Assembly: GCA_022497145.1 (NCBI GenBank)
Contig: MU385865.1
Location: 476,176 to 540,175 of the forward strand
DNA length: 64,000 nucleotides
From: Rostrohypoxylon terebratum
Lineage: Eukaryota > Ascomycota > Sordariomycetes > Xylariales > Hypoxylaceae
Reading direction: 5' to 3'
The notes under the pieces were generated by a model that saw nothing but the letters and a program-made list of their open reading frames with translations, was not told the DNA's origin and did no database searches. Position 1 is the stretch's first letter. Each line of letters starts with the position of its first letter. Position numbers and translations under genes: made by a program. Positions 1-11,700 of the stretch are shown piece by piece.

Positions 1-1174
1 ACATGGCAGGCTGGACGAGGGGATAATCTAACCGTCTTATCAAGATGGATCTATACACCTCATCGAGTTGGTTAAACCAGCAAGCTTCCCATTTGTAATC
101 CTGTGGATTTGCTAGGTCGCCAAGATCCTGGAAGGTGTCGGCTATTATCTCGACCCCGGCGCGCCCGTGGTTGTGTATCGTGATGGCGTTGTCGGTGGCA
201 CATTGGCAGCAGCCGGCGAACATATGTGACTCAATGTTTACCTTGTCCAAATCCCAACCATCAAGATCCGGGGTTTCCTCAGTCATCATTTTCCAGTGGG
301 CCATTTTAATGAACTCCAGGATCGTCCTGTGAACACTCAAATTGTCTAGTCTGTCCCACGCAAAGGAGCTCAAAGAGGGATGGAATGCGTACCGGTACTG
401 CCCGCCATGATTACAGGATTTGAATACTTCTTCCACGAGCCACGATTTCGAAGCTCTACAGAAGGGCATCACCTTCTCGGGTGGAAGCAGTATTCGTTGT
501 GCCTTGTGGAAGTACAAGGAGCCGTCCACGACAGTGGCTTCGGTGTCCAACTTGATATATCCGTGAATCATCTGCGGGTTATAGCAAGACGGCCATAACC
601 TGGCAAGCTTCCAGTCGGTCGATATCGCTAGTTTTTCGAGGCTACCTTTTTGAGCCGCGCAGGCCTCGTCGAATGCGATGGCATATTCCGGCCATATAGG
701 ACCAAAAGTCATGAGGCCCCTGGGACGTGCGCTAAGTCGATCCCGAATTGTGATAGAGTTATGGTGAGCAGTTCGGCTCCCTCCAGCGGGGTTCTGATGA
801 AGTTTTGCACAGTGCAGGCAGACAAAACGGTCCAGGCGGTCATCTGCCAGCAATCGCAAGAACTCGTACCTCATATCAAGGGCCGACTCCTTGCCGAGAG
901 GTTGGCGACTGCAATCGCGCAACTCTTTCTTAACATACGAAAGACAGTATTTGCCAAAGGCACTGCCACTGAGTAAGCTATGGGCAGACTTGCAAGTCAA
1001 AGAGAACAGGATGATATAAGGGGGGTCAAGGAAGGATAATATGTAAAGGACTAATTCCGGCGGTAGGTCTAGCACCCGACACGGGCCTGTTAAGCCCGAG
1101 GGCTTTGGTCGAATCGCGAGCTCCTTGAAGTTTGCCATATCTGCAGGAAAATCTGATTCATAGGGATTTCTCAT
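1..1174 (-). CDS. F-box domain protein (3' end cut by window edge)
   Basis: An open frame without any stop runs on the minus strand from an ATG at 1174 to the window edge (391 codons). A second in-frame ATG lies at 1138, so the start is uncertain by 12 residues. Residues about 33-70 form an F-box that begins at LPPELVLYILSFLDPP, the Skp1-binding part of SCF ubiquitin ligases. Paired cysteines follow (CLHC near residue 118, CCQC near residue 320) in the pattern common in large fungal F-box families, where they probably bind metal. No known substrate-binding repeat is visible. Such fungal F-box proteins are numerous and mostly uncharacterised, so the target is unknown. The C-terminus lies outside the window. 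Confidence 0.8.
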   Translation of the reverse strand, partial: MRNPYESDFPADMANFKELAIRPKPSGLTGPCRVLDLPPELVLYILSFLDPPYIILFSLTCKSAHSLLSGSAFGKYCLSYVKKELRDCSRQPLGKESALDMRYEFLRLLADDRLDRFVCLHCAKLHQNPAGGSRTAHHNSITIRDRLSARPRGLMTFGPIWPEYAIAFDEACAAQKGSLEKLAISTDWKLARLWPSCYNPQMIHGYIKLDTEATVVDGSLYFHKAQRILLPPEKVMPFCRASKSWLVEEVFKSCNHGGQYRYAFHPSLSSFAWDRLDNLSVHRTILEFIKMAHWKMMTEETPDLDGWDLDKVNIESHMFAGCCQCATDNAITIHNHGRAGVEIIADTFQDLGDLANPQDYKWEACWFNQLDEVYRSILIRRLDYPLVQPAM

Positions 1175-1962
1175 GCTCGTGTTTTTCACGATGCTTGATT
1201 CTCGTATACTGAGGTGTTCTCATTCCTCCTTACCAATTCCTCGGGAGTTGGGTTGAGTTAAGTTAAGTTAAGTTCAATCGAAAAAGAATTGGTACCGGTA
1301 CCTTGGTAAATGAAGTTGAAGTTGGTGAAGTGAAGAAGGTGGAAACGTGGGTCCCACCAGATTAAGTCTGCAAATCTGCAAATCTGCTAAGTAAAAAGTC
1401 TGGTCTGGTCTCCTTCAAAATTGGCATTCGCCTACTGTGCCGCCCCTTTCTCTTTCGTGACGAACGTCCCTACCTGAACTGGGTAGAGGTGTGGAATGGA
1501 GGTGAGAATATGCAGGTACTTCGTGCCTACCCGCCCTCTATTAGCGAAGTTGATGGAGTATCAGCGGAGTGTGGGAGGGTGCGGGCCACTGGTTCGATCT
1601 GCTCTGGTAATATATGTAAATCTACGCTAAGCTAACTTAGGTAATGATGAGATAGCCTTAGGTCATCTTGAGACCCGAACGGCAGCGACCGACCACCTGT
1701 AGTTTCAGTGCTGAGTGCTGTAGTTTCTATGTTTAGACCCATGGATGGATAGCGCTGGGAAGCTCCAGGGCTAGGTACCGTCCATTAGCTACGTCAAGCA
1801 GTAATTTTTAATGCTTCCGTGTCCTACTAAAACAACTACCACCCACCACTACCACCACCATTACTACCACCGTTACTTACCACCACTACCACCATTATAA
1901 ATCCATAACATAACCCCTATGGACTATCCTGTTGTACGACAAGAGTTCTCACCACACTTGCA
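1175..1962. other. Intergenic spacer, probable promoters of the F-box gene and SLP1
   Basis: No coding frame was recognised. The two flanking genes diverge, so both promoters should lie here. A short tandem run of GTTAA-type pentamers sits at about 1251-1274. A CCACYA-rich microsatellite at 1836-1896 lies just before the SLP1 start. Confidence 0.5.
1836..1896. repeat. CCACYA-type microsatellite upstream of SLP1
   Basis: An imperfect run of ACCACT, ACCACC and ATTACTACC units ends about 65 bases before the SLP1 start codon. It is pyrimidine- and A-rich and could lie in the 5' UTR. This is simple-sequence DNA without coding potential. Confidence 0.6.
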
Positions 1963-4896
1963 ATGTGGCTCGCAAAGGAGAAGAGACGATGCATAATTAC
2001 CATACTTTCGCCTGTGCTTCTAATAGCAAGCCATGCATGCCATGCATTTGCTCAACCTAACTCGAGCGTATCCATTACCCAAGATGTCGCAAAACCTGTC
2101 TCGAACACAGCAACGGCAGAGCCTACCTGCGAATCGAGGACCGTAAACTACATTACTCACACGTTGCCTCAGCAGTGCCTGACCTCTGCGCCACCGGCCT
2201 TTTCAACTCTGGGATCCGTCAGCGCTACTGCCACACCTTCTACCGCCGACTCGACCCCCAGCTCCAGCGATGCCGACCACGAAGAAGAGCTCGATGCCGA
2301 CGGCAACGACCTTAGCACGGGCGCGTTTATGTCGTTCGAAGAATGGAAGGCCATGATGCTTGAGAAGTCCGGCCAAGAAACCCTCGAACCAAGAAACCGC
2401 AAGATAAAAGAGACGCACGGCGAATATCCAGGTGATGACTTTGACAGTCTAGGAGACGAAGGCGAGGTGTCGCTCGACTTCGACGCGTACTCGGACAAGA
2501 TCTCCGAGTTCGCGTCGTCGACGAAGCCGTCCCAGAAAGAGAAGGATAACGAGAGGCAGGTCGAGAAAGTAAGCTATGACGAAGGGCTGGCCCAGAGCTA
2601 TCGCAGTAAAGATGCGGGAACGACGTGTAAAGAGAGGTTTTCGTACGCCTCTTTCGACGCCGGCGCGACGATCAAGAAGGCGAATCCTGGCGCTAAGAAC
2701 CCCAAGGCCATTTTAGTCGAGAACAAGGACTCATACATGCTCCTAGAGTGTGCGATGAAGAACAAATTTGTCATCGTTGAGCTGAGCGACGATATCCTGG
2801 TTGATACTGTTGTCATAGCTAACTTCGAGTTCTTTTCGAGCATGATACGCCACTTCCGAGTTAGTGTGAGCGATCGCTATCCCGTCAAGGAGGAGAAATG
2901 GAAGGTCTTAGGCACTTTCCAGGCCCGTAATTCCAGAATTATCCAACCGTTCCTAGTTGAGAACCCCCAAATCTGGGCTAAGTATCTTCGGATCGAAATC
3001 CTGACGCATTATGGTAATGAGTATTATTGTCCCGTATCCTTGCTACGAGTCCATGGTACGCGCATGTTGGATTCATGGAAAGAGGCCGATCCTGCGGACC
3101 TAGAAGTGGAAGATGATAAGAGCAAGACAGTATCCGATGGCGCTGAGGAAACTGTGGAAGTGACCGAAGTGGAGGTCGAGGAAGTCGAGGTGGCAGAGCC
3201 TCCTCCGTCCAATAATCAGGTCGTAACCATGGAACAGAGTGTTTTTATCCCTTTCTGGGATAAGTCGTATTTCCACCATGTGTATCCCTATTACTCGGTG
3301 TGCGCTATCTCTGATGGACAAGAATCTGTTTCCAGTCCCAGCGGAGAATACGCCCAAAGCACAGTCACGAATGCATCGCAATCTGTACAACCTGCAGAAA
3401 CAATATCTTCAGTCAACTCAGGCATGTCTTCGTCTGGGGCCCCAACAACGCAGTCTGCCAGCCAGACGATCACCGATTCTGGAAGAACTACTTCTGCTAG
3501 CGACTCCGGCGAGATGTCGTCAAGTACGACTATTGAGAGCTCATCGGAGACCGTTTCCAGCACGACATCTAGTCCAGATGCAAGATCAGCCACCGTAACC
3601 ACTCCCGCCACCCCCACTACCATCACCACCCCAACCCTCTCAAAGACAGCCAGCGCGCAGTCGTCCCCTAAGAGCCGGACTCCCGCTTCCACATCCCTCA
3701 AACCGCCTTCGTCGCGGTCCGTTGTCGTATCCAAGGGCCAACCTTCGGGCTCCCCTACGGCATCGCGCAACAAAACCGGCACAGCCACGACATCTTCTGC
3801 TGCCCCAGCCCCAACGATCCAGGACTCGTTCTTCAAGGCGCTTAATAAGCGCATTCAAGCCCTCGAGTCCAACACGACGTTGTCGCTGCAGTACATCGAG
3901 TCGCAATCGCGCTTCCTACAGGAAGCCCTCGCGCGCCTCGAGCGCCGACAGGTCGCCAAGGTAGACCTCTTCCTCGATACGCTGAACAAGACCGTGCTTG
4001 GCGAGCTACGTGAGGTGCGCACGCAATACGACCAGATCTGGCAGTCGACCGTCATCGCCCTCGAGACGCAGCGCGAGCAATCCGAGCGTGAAATCGTCGC
4101 CCTGTCCTCCCGCCTCGGTGTCCTCGCCGACGAAGTCGTCTTCCAAAAACGCATGGCCATCGTGCAATCCGTCCTCCTCCTCGGCTGCCTCGTCCTCGTC
4201 ATCTTCTCCCGCGGCGGCATCGCCTCCGTAGCAGCCGACGCCTATTACCCCAGCGAGCGCTTCCTCGGCGCCGTCTCCCCCTCCCGCCTCGTCCCATCCC
4301 CTCCCTTCGCCTCCCCACCTCGACAACAGCCACAACAACAGCAACAACCACAGCAACAACCACAACAACAAACCCACCACCGTCCCGCCGGCCCCGACGT
4401 CCCCCTCCTCTCCGTCGAGGAAGCAAGCCCCGAATCCCGCCCCCGTCCCCGCCGCAGCCCAAGCCAAACAACCGAGTCCTCCTCCCCCACACCATCCCTC
4501 CGCCACCGCCCAAGACGCAATTCCCGCGCCGCGTCGACCGAATCGACCACCCGCCACCGCAGACCCTCCAATGAGTCCGCCCCCGCGTCCACGGGCTACT
4601 TCCGCGCCGCGACGCCCTCCTCGAGCGTGGATATAGGCTACGACTCCGAGCCCGCCTTGACGCCCGCCAGGGGCGACGAGAATCGCGGCGGCGGCGGCAG
4701 TTACTACACGACGAGTAGTGGCGACGACATGGTCGCGGGGAAGAGCGGCGTGGGCGCCAGTTACTCGGAGAGACAGCTGACGCCTTCCTCGGATGTGGAC
4801 GGTGCGGAGTACGCTACGCTATCGAGCAGGCCGCCGTTGACGCACAGTACGTCGGCGCGGAAGCCCTTACCTGCTTTGCCAGAGGACCCTGATTAA
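1963..4896 (+). CDS. SLP1: SUN-family (SLP1/SUCO-type) membrane glycoprotein
   Basis: One uninterrupted 977-residue frame. The N-terminus (residues 1-30) is a hydrophobic signal peptide ending near HAFAQ. Residues about 223-373 form the divergent Sad1/UNC-84 (SUN-like) domain: it starts at FSYASFDAGATIKK, continues with VIVELSDDILVDTVVIANFE and ends at YYCPVSLLRVHGTRM. A Ser/Thr/Pro-rich linker and a predicted coiled coil (about 620-720) lead to one transmembrane helix at about 731-752. The tail is low-complexity, with a poly-Gln run and many Arg/Ser/Pro. This matches the yeast Slp1 and animal SUCO group, which act in the ER and nuclear envelope and, in yeast, protect membrane-protein folding together with Emp65. 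Family placement is clear; the exact role here is inferred. Codon use becomes strongly GC-rich after about 3850. Confidence 0.9.
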   Translation: MWLAKEKRRCIITILSPVLLIASHACHAFAQPNSSVSITQDVAKPVSNTATAEPTCESRTVNYITHTLPQQCLTSAPPAFSTLGSVSATATPSTADSTPSSSDADHEEELDADGNDLSTGAFMSFEEWKAMMLEKSGQETLEPRNRKIKETHGEYPGDDFDSLGDEGEVSLDFDAYSDKISEFASSTKPSQKEKDNERQVEKVSYDEGLAQSYRSKDAGTTCKERFSYASFDAGATIKKANPGAKNPKAILVENKDSYMLLECAMKNKFVIVELSDDILVDTVVIANFEFFSSMIRHFRVSVSDRYPVKEEKWKVLGTFQARNSRIIQPFLVENPQIWAKYLRIEILTHYGNEYYCPVSLLRVHGTRMLDSWKEADPADLEVEDDKSKTVSDGAEETVEVTEVEVEEVEVAEPPPSNNQVVTMEQSVFIPFWDKSYFHHVYPYYSVCAISDGQESVSSPSGEYAQSTVTNASQSVQPAETISSVNSGMSSSGAPTTQSASQTITDSGRTTSASDSGEMSSSTTIESSSETVSSTTSSPDARSATVTTPATPTTITTPTLSKTASAQSSPKSRTPASTSLKPPSSRSVVVSKGQPSGSPTASRNKTGTATTSSAAPAPTIQDSFFKALNKRIQALESNTTLSLQYIESQSRFLQEALARLERRQVAKVDLFLDTLNKTVLGELREVRTQYDQIWQSTVIALETQREQSEREIVALSSRLGVLADEVVFQKRMAIVQSVLLLGCLVLVIFSRGGIASVAADAYYPSERFLGAVSPSRLVPSPPFASPPRQQPQQQQQPQQQPQQQTHHRPAGPDVPLLSVEEASPESRPRPRRSPSQTTESSSPTPSLRHRPRRNSRAASTESTTRHRRPSNESAPASTGYFRAATPSSSVDIGYDSEPALTPARGDENRGGGGSYYTTSSGDDMVAGKSGVGASYSERQLTPSSDVDGAEYATLSSRPPLTHSTSARKPLPALPEDPD

Positions 4897-6094
4897 AAAT
4901 ATGTATACCTATGTACGTAGTTCATGTAAAATCCACTTGATAGCTACGAATCATGAGACCATGAATAACAAATAAACATGTTGGGTATGACCGTTTGAAT
5001 CCACGAACGTAGGCCGGTCTTTAATTTCCACATACATGCACATGCACATGCGCCAAAAAGTCAATAGGATGTAGTTACGTGAGATCAATCGAGATTAGCT
5101 ATGTAAAAGCTTCGCGAATTAATGCTATTTTCCCCTCCGCCCATTAATAACCGACCGATGTCCGCGCCTTAACCTGATAACAATGCACCCTCGTAGATTA
5201 GGATTTGAAAGGCGCAAATTCCCACTGGATTCCGGTTGGTTAGAAGTTGATTGACCCTTCAATGTTGTGAATGATCGCACGACGTTGACTGTATGGATCA
5301 AGGGCTTGGAGGTTCGTCAAAATACTATCTGAAGAATTCCTGGTTGCGTGCCAAACGTCAAACGTCAAACGTAAATGAGTCGATGCGTCTCCTGAAGACC
5401 ACCAACGTCATATCTCGTCGTTTAGAGGCACAAAAGGTTCCCTTGTCGGTATGATGACGAAGAATTAATCATATGAGAGATAAGAGAGTATTGATAGTGA
5501 TAGCTCCTAGTTATCATAAGAGGAAAACGCCAGGACTTATACGCGTCGAGATAGAGAGATCTTTTCGTGTCGACGTTGAGTACCATGAGGCATCCCAAAT
5601 GATATAGGAAGAATCACCAATAAGGAAATGGTACGAGTGACAATGAGATGAGATTCAAGCCATTTCATGGTAAAATGGCATGATTTCGGATATTTTTTTC
5701 TGTCGGTTTTTTTTTTAGTCCTCTCGTACTGTTCTGGATTTCCTTAAGTATTTTGTGAGAAATCATCGCATCTGAAAGTTCATCGTAAAGTCGAATGACC
5801 CTGGAAATTTGCCCCCTAGAAATGGGGGATACCGAGTCTCTCTCAGAAAATGAAAAATGAAAATGAAAAAAGCCTGAGTTTAAGTTAGCTCAAGATTCTT
5901 CAGGTACTATATAACCAGGGCCAAAGTAATTGCACTTACTAGCAAGTATATCGAAGTGAATAACTCCGTGACCATAGAAAAGAAAACCATCATCATCGTA
6001 GAATAATAATACCCGCCACTCATTAAGACAAGTGGAATATCCATGAGACTGCCTATAAGATGGCATGTAAGACTCCTAGGAGCTCTCAAGCCTA
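4897..6094. other. Spacer between convergent SLP1 and MEI2 genes
   Basis: This interval should hold the 3' UTRs of the two converging genes. A seven-base unit (CAAACGT) is repeated three times in tandem at 5352-5372. No coding frame or transposon could be supported. Confidence 0.5.
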
Positions 6095-8773
6095 CTAAGG
6101 GTAGTAGGTCTGGTTATAGACAGGCGGGTTGTATTCATATTCCTGGAGACGTGGGTTTCCACGATCAAACTGAGAACGGCGCCGTCGCTGCTCATCACGG
6201 AAGTGTTGGCCAGCGTTGGGTGTAAAAAGGCCTGATCATATGATTAGCTATTTGGATTTTCGATTATTTAACTCAGTTGCCACATACCAACGTGCTCTGC
6301 ATTCTCACAGCTTCGCTTCATCTTCGATTGGTTGTCCGGCTCAGGGAAAGGTTCCTCCTGACCTGCTAGATGAGGGCATGGTCCGTTGTCGGTGAAGAAA
6401 AGCTTTAGAGTCATAAGTGTCAATTATCTTCTAAACATGATTTCGCTGGACAGGCTTACCTTAGGACGGTAATGAGGAGCCTCAAGCATGACCGAACTGT
6501 TTCGGAACTTCTGGACAAGACAATCTTTGCCTTGAATAGCTAAATTTCGATTCAGCATCTAGGGACACAAGCTTGTGATTAATATGATCAACTTACTCGC
6601 ATAAGAAATCTCGGCAATCTTATCACTCTTGAAGCATCCCCACTTCTGGTTGCCTACTGCTCGCACAAACTACGTTATTGTTAGTATCGTACACCGTCGT
6701 AAGCATAGGTAATTATAGTTGGTCTTACAGGAATGATATCCAGTGGCTATTAGACTGATTAGCTTCATGCCAATACGAATTTATAGCAGGTGGAGGGTCT
6801 TACATCGACGAAGTTGATAAACGCATAACCGACGCTGAAGTTACCTAGATTAGTCTCTCTTCGTATCATATTATCAGAGTCATGGCATTACTTACTTGCA
6901 GTCGTTCGCAAAGTCGATGCGCAAATACATGAAGTCGTACTTGCCAAAGCTGGATTTGTCGACAATATTCTTCAGCATAGACTGATTAACCTTGTTGGGG
7001 ATGTTACGAAGCATGATCTATGGAATTAGCCTTGGTTCGGACCGAGTGGTTGTCGATTAGTTGTCAGTTACTTACAGTAGTACGCACGTCGATGCCATCC
7101 TGAATGCGGTTAATGTCTACGTGGTTGTGATGGTTAGCCGAATTGTAGTAAGGCGATCGTTGAATTCGCATTGCGTTCTGTCTTCGACCGTCTGGGCGAC
7201 CGTAGTGCTGGAATTGTCGTGGAGTCAAGAGATCCGAAGGAACAAGAGAGCTTTGAGGTGACACCGCGGGGCTCACGAGAGAGTAGTTGCTTGGTTGCAA
7301 CATGCTTCCGTATGTTCTAGGCGTTGCTTGGTCCACTAAGTACGGAGAACTCATGGAAAGGGGCGAGTACACCAGTGGAAGCATCCCATAAGACTGAGGG
7401 ACCGAAAGACTACTGGCAGGAAGGGTAGGTCGCACAGGTGTGCCCAGTAGAGAAGATGAAGTCGAAGCCGGGAATTGCTGTCTGCCGATAGACAATTGTC
7501 GGAAGCCGGCAGTCAAGTCTGACATGGCTGGGTTGATGGTTCCGGCCTGTGTCGCTTGTTGCGGCATGTCAGGTCGATACAGCACCATGCAAATCTGAAA
7601 TCCCTATTATGGCATATTTAGCGAATTAACTTTATCACTCCAAGTGAAGAGGCACTTACATCGACGACGACGCCGTTGAGTTTTGTTACGGCACGCAAGG
7701 CCATATCGTTGTCGCAATATTCGGCGATGACACTCATTACACTTCCTGTTACGCCATCATGGGGCTTGAATGCATACAAATCTCCCTCTGTTCGTAGAAG
7801 GGCCTTGAGAAACTCCTCAAGCTCTTGAGTAGTGATGGGTTGCATCGAGTGTGAAAACACACTAAGATAAACCTGTCCTTCGTGGCCAGTTACGAGGCCT
7901 GCATTTGGATCTACGGCTGATGCAAATTCGCGAGGGTGGATAGAACGAACGTCCCATTTATTAGCGCCGAGAGAAATGTTTGAGAAGATAGTACAGGCGT
8001 CGCGGATATTGGAAAATCGAGCGAACACTTGGTTGCCGTAATCATAGATCTCGTTAGTTCCTTGGAAGTGTGTCCCGATCTGACGAAGGTCCTGGATATA
8101 GTTAGCTTACACATGTATCCTTTTATCATATGTTTTATGTTTTATGTGGCAATCTTATGCTTACAGATATGAAGTAGTTCACCTCTCCAGCGGTTGCCTT
8201 GCCGCCCATTTTGTCAGAGATAAGGAGGCATCGAGAGATTCCAGACTCTGTACTCAGCTTGTCATGGACAAAGACAGAAGATACAGGAATACTAGCTGGT
8301 CGTGGAAGTTGTCCAGAGATCTGGTTATAGGCCTGGCCGAGACCCTCCGAGAAGTCTGCTCGTTTAGGCTCAGACACCTGACCACGAGGGACCAACGCCG
8401 AGGGCAAAGGTGAAAACACAGAGGCCGTGGGAGATAGCTTCTGGCTTCCCTTGAAGGAAGATTCTGCCGAGGAAACAAACGGATCCTTGTCGGTGTGCGA
8501 ATTGCCGAGATTAAACATACTCGACTGTCCGAAAGACTGCAGCGTGTTCATACCGTACTGCATGGCCGGAGGCGCTATATCGCGGTTAAGTGTACCAATA
8601 ACTCGAGTTGATCGAGCAGAGCTATCCTGCGGGGAAAATGTAGTGAGTCGAGTGTCGGGGGTTCCTTTGAAAGAGTCTGCAGCTCCACTGGAAGAACGAG
8701 GTGAGGCGGGATTGAAGTGACCCTCACGGGTCTGCTGATGGGCGCTCATCTTGTCCGAAGAATTGAATGCCAT
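6095..8773 (-). CDS. mei2: Mei2-type RNA-binding protein with three RRMs
   Basis: Ten exons, in order of transcription: 8773-8165, 8091-7660, 7594-7076, 7017-6896, 6834-6804, 6746-6729, 6669-6597, 6539-6460, 6402-6288, 6231-6095. All junctions are GT-AG, phases agree, and the total is 711 residues. RRM1 covers about residues 175-255 and RRM2 about 275-355. RRM3 starts at residue 521 with TIMLRNIPNK and continues to NVGYAFINFVDPLDIIPFV, the signature of the Mei2 C-terminal RRM. After RRM3 come GNQKWGCFKSDKIAEISYA and KDCLVQKFRNSSVMLE, also typical. In fission yeast Mei2 binds meiRNA and switches cells into meiosis; the role here is inferred from the family. Exon 6 is only 18 bases. An acceptor-like TTTCCTACAG directly precedes the ATG, so a 5' UTR intron is likely. 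Confidence 0.9.
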
Positions 8774-11700
8774 CTGTAGGAAATCAGATAGTAGGTATCA
8801 ACCTTGAATGGCCCTTGTCATTGACATTAGTGAGTTTACGTAGGATGTCGGATGACAAAAGTGAATTTGAAGTCGCCATATCTCTTCTCGCTCATGGTAT
8901 CTCAAATTAACAACTATCATGGATTAATACCGCTTACCTGAGTAAGATAATAATTGTTCTCTGAAATACGCAGAAGTATGTTCAAATAGAACAATCGAAT
9001 ACGGGATCTATAGCCCAACCCTCAAAGGGATAATAACTCTGGGTTCCTTGGAAACTTGTTAGTCAGATGCCAATGTGGTCATACAGAAGAATATATGTGG
9101 TATGAAAAATAGTGGGAAAGAAATAGGCAAATATCGCCAAACCCTGTGGGCAAGCTAGAGGTAAATTGTAATACAGATATATCATCTAGAGGTCGAAGAA
9201 AGAAAGCCCGGTATCACGACAGAACAGTAGGATATAAGAAACAGCAACAACGAAGCAAGGAGTGAAGCGCTCTGAACAGTGAATAAAGTATGACTGTAAA
9301 AGAAGCTCATGACAAGACCCTTCTCAGGATGTTTATATGAAATTGGTGTTGGCGATAATAATCGCTGACGATAACAATTGCTTCTGTGGAGGAAAGGGGA
9401 TGGGGAACCGTGATAATTGGGTCAAGAGATCAAGAAGGTATGGGTAGAGTAGAACTCATGGGGAGAAGCGCGCTCTATGATTGAAAATATGATAAATGAG
9501 CAAAGAGAAACAATATGACATACAACCTGTTCACTTGAATCAGTGTCTATAACTCCGAAGATTTATATCAAACCTGGGTAGAGTTTATGGCTATCGGTTC
9601 AGTGTCCGGTAAGTTCCTCGTGTTGCGACGACGGGATCGTATATGTTAGATTGACGATAAAGACTAAGAAGTTCAGGTTGAGGCGTCGGAATATCCTCTC
9701 TCGTACTTGTCTGAATTTAGAGAGGAATACCTATTGTTGAGTTAGTCAAGGCGACGTAGGATTAGTCTTCAAGTGTACAAGAGAGGGAAAACTTGTAGGA
9801 TGATGAAATAGGTAGCTCCACCTTGAAGTAAAGAAGCAGAGGAGTGTTGAAGTTTACGTGTAGTATCAATTACCTTAGAGGATTCAATGTTGATAAACGA
9901 AGACTAGATGTGTCTTACCTAGTACTCGATGAAACTTAGAGTGCGGCGTAATAATTGAAATTTGTGCGTAAAACTTAGAAAAGGTAGAAGAACGGGATAG
10001 GATGTAGCACAACCTTGATGCCTAGTACCTATGAGCATTGAGGAAAGAAGTAACAATGTCCATAATACAGATTAGGTAGGTACTGGTATCGATTGAAGGT
10101 GGAACCTTCTAAAGACTGGGTAATGGTGGCTTGATTTAGAAATCAATACCCAGTGCTTTCCCTAACGTGGTGACTAAGGGTAGTAGTGGCAGTTGGGGAG
10201 GAAAGGACGAATATTGTACAGTGGAGAAGAGGAAACTGAATTCAATCAAATTAGACAGGAAAGGAATAGTGAACTTACTGGGTGGGAGACCGTTGCGTTG
10301 TTGTATGATGACGGAGAGAGGAAGATGGCTGTTAAGAGAATGGGATACTTCTCTCTAAACGTATAAACGAAGGTAGGATGGATATTGCTACCTAGAGGTT
10401 GCTGGGCTGTACGAGAGGATTGCGAAGTAGGCAGGCAACCCAGTGAAGTGGTTAAATGTGTCAACTCGGCGCAAAAATTACCTGAAGGAAAGATTAGTTA
10501 GTTGATTTCCAGCGTCTTTACTTACATCTAATGTAATTAATATGGATAAACCTACTGCCAAACTGAACGAGTCGCGAGTCCTGGAGATCCCTAAGACGCC
10601 TATCCGCACCAAGACCAAAGGTCTGAATTGACTTGTTGCGGATTACCTGTGTGTCAAGAAGGAACTCGACGATGGAACCAAGGACGTCCCCGACAGCAAT
10701 ACTCTTCGCTAAAGACAAGAAAAGAATGTGTGACGGTGAAGGAGATGGAAGTGATTATGGTGTACTGAGATCTAGATCGAACCAAGACGTTCAATGGTCC
10801 AATACTAGTAAAGAGTGGATTGAGAGTCAAGATGTACGTGTAGGGTAAAGTGTTTGTGGAAGGGTGGTGTATGTAAAGATTAGAAGTTCAACCAGTCCAG
10901 GACTCCTGTCTAAATATTAAGTAGAGTAGGCAAAGAACCCTATTGCTCCGGGCAAGATCAGTAAACCTAGGTCCTAGGTAGGTAGGTGCAATGCGGTCAA
11001 TGCATCTCCAAACGACTCATTCAAGTTAAGAGCTTAAAAGATGTGGAAGGTAATACTGTACATACAAGGCAGTAATAGACTGGGTGTTGAGTGTTGAAAC
11101 GGAAAGCGCTGGGATTGGGGGAGATACCTGGATACATTTCCTATGCTAGCATAGTGCTAGGAAGGCTAAACCTATGACCCTCGCATCAATTATTCTCTAT
11201 TATTGGACGAACACTGTATATAAGAAAAATTCGTTTGGAAACTACACTGCGGAATAGGCCGCGTGGGACTGTTTGCACAGTTACTTTCTTGAGCTGGTGA
11301 CATAGGCCGGCCAGGGCTTAGTTGCTGAATGGTCATGAACTAGTAATGGGTTGAATACCCGACATCAGACGAATCATTTCACATGTTCCATTCTAGCGGT
11401 AATTGTTACTGTGATCAGATAATCATCCCAAGTAGATCGGCCAATCGCTATGTTCGTTGAGCAGATTAGTTTAGCAATCCTGAGCCATGCTGTTGGAGCA
11501 AAATTTTTAATCTCCAGGCACACAAAAACGTTGCTTAGTTGGCGTGTCGTTCAGTATTGGCGAAGTTAGAACGTAGGTTGGGAAGGCTGATCTAGTAGGC
11601 ATGTTGCGGACGACGGTTTAGAGGTATACCCGAAAGTCGCTGTCGTAAAGGCAAACTCATACTTGGGTACCCAGACTAACTACAAGGTAAATATAGATTC

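Noticed and set aside
4005..4592. Long antisense frames under SLP1
   Set aside because: Gly/Arg-rich shadows created by the GC-rich codons of the sense gene.
10167..10848. Short frames upstream of mei2
   Set aside because: No family, no splice partners; more likely uORFs or chance.
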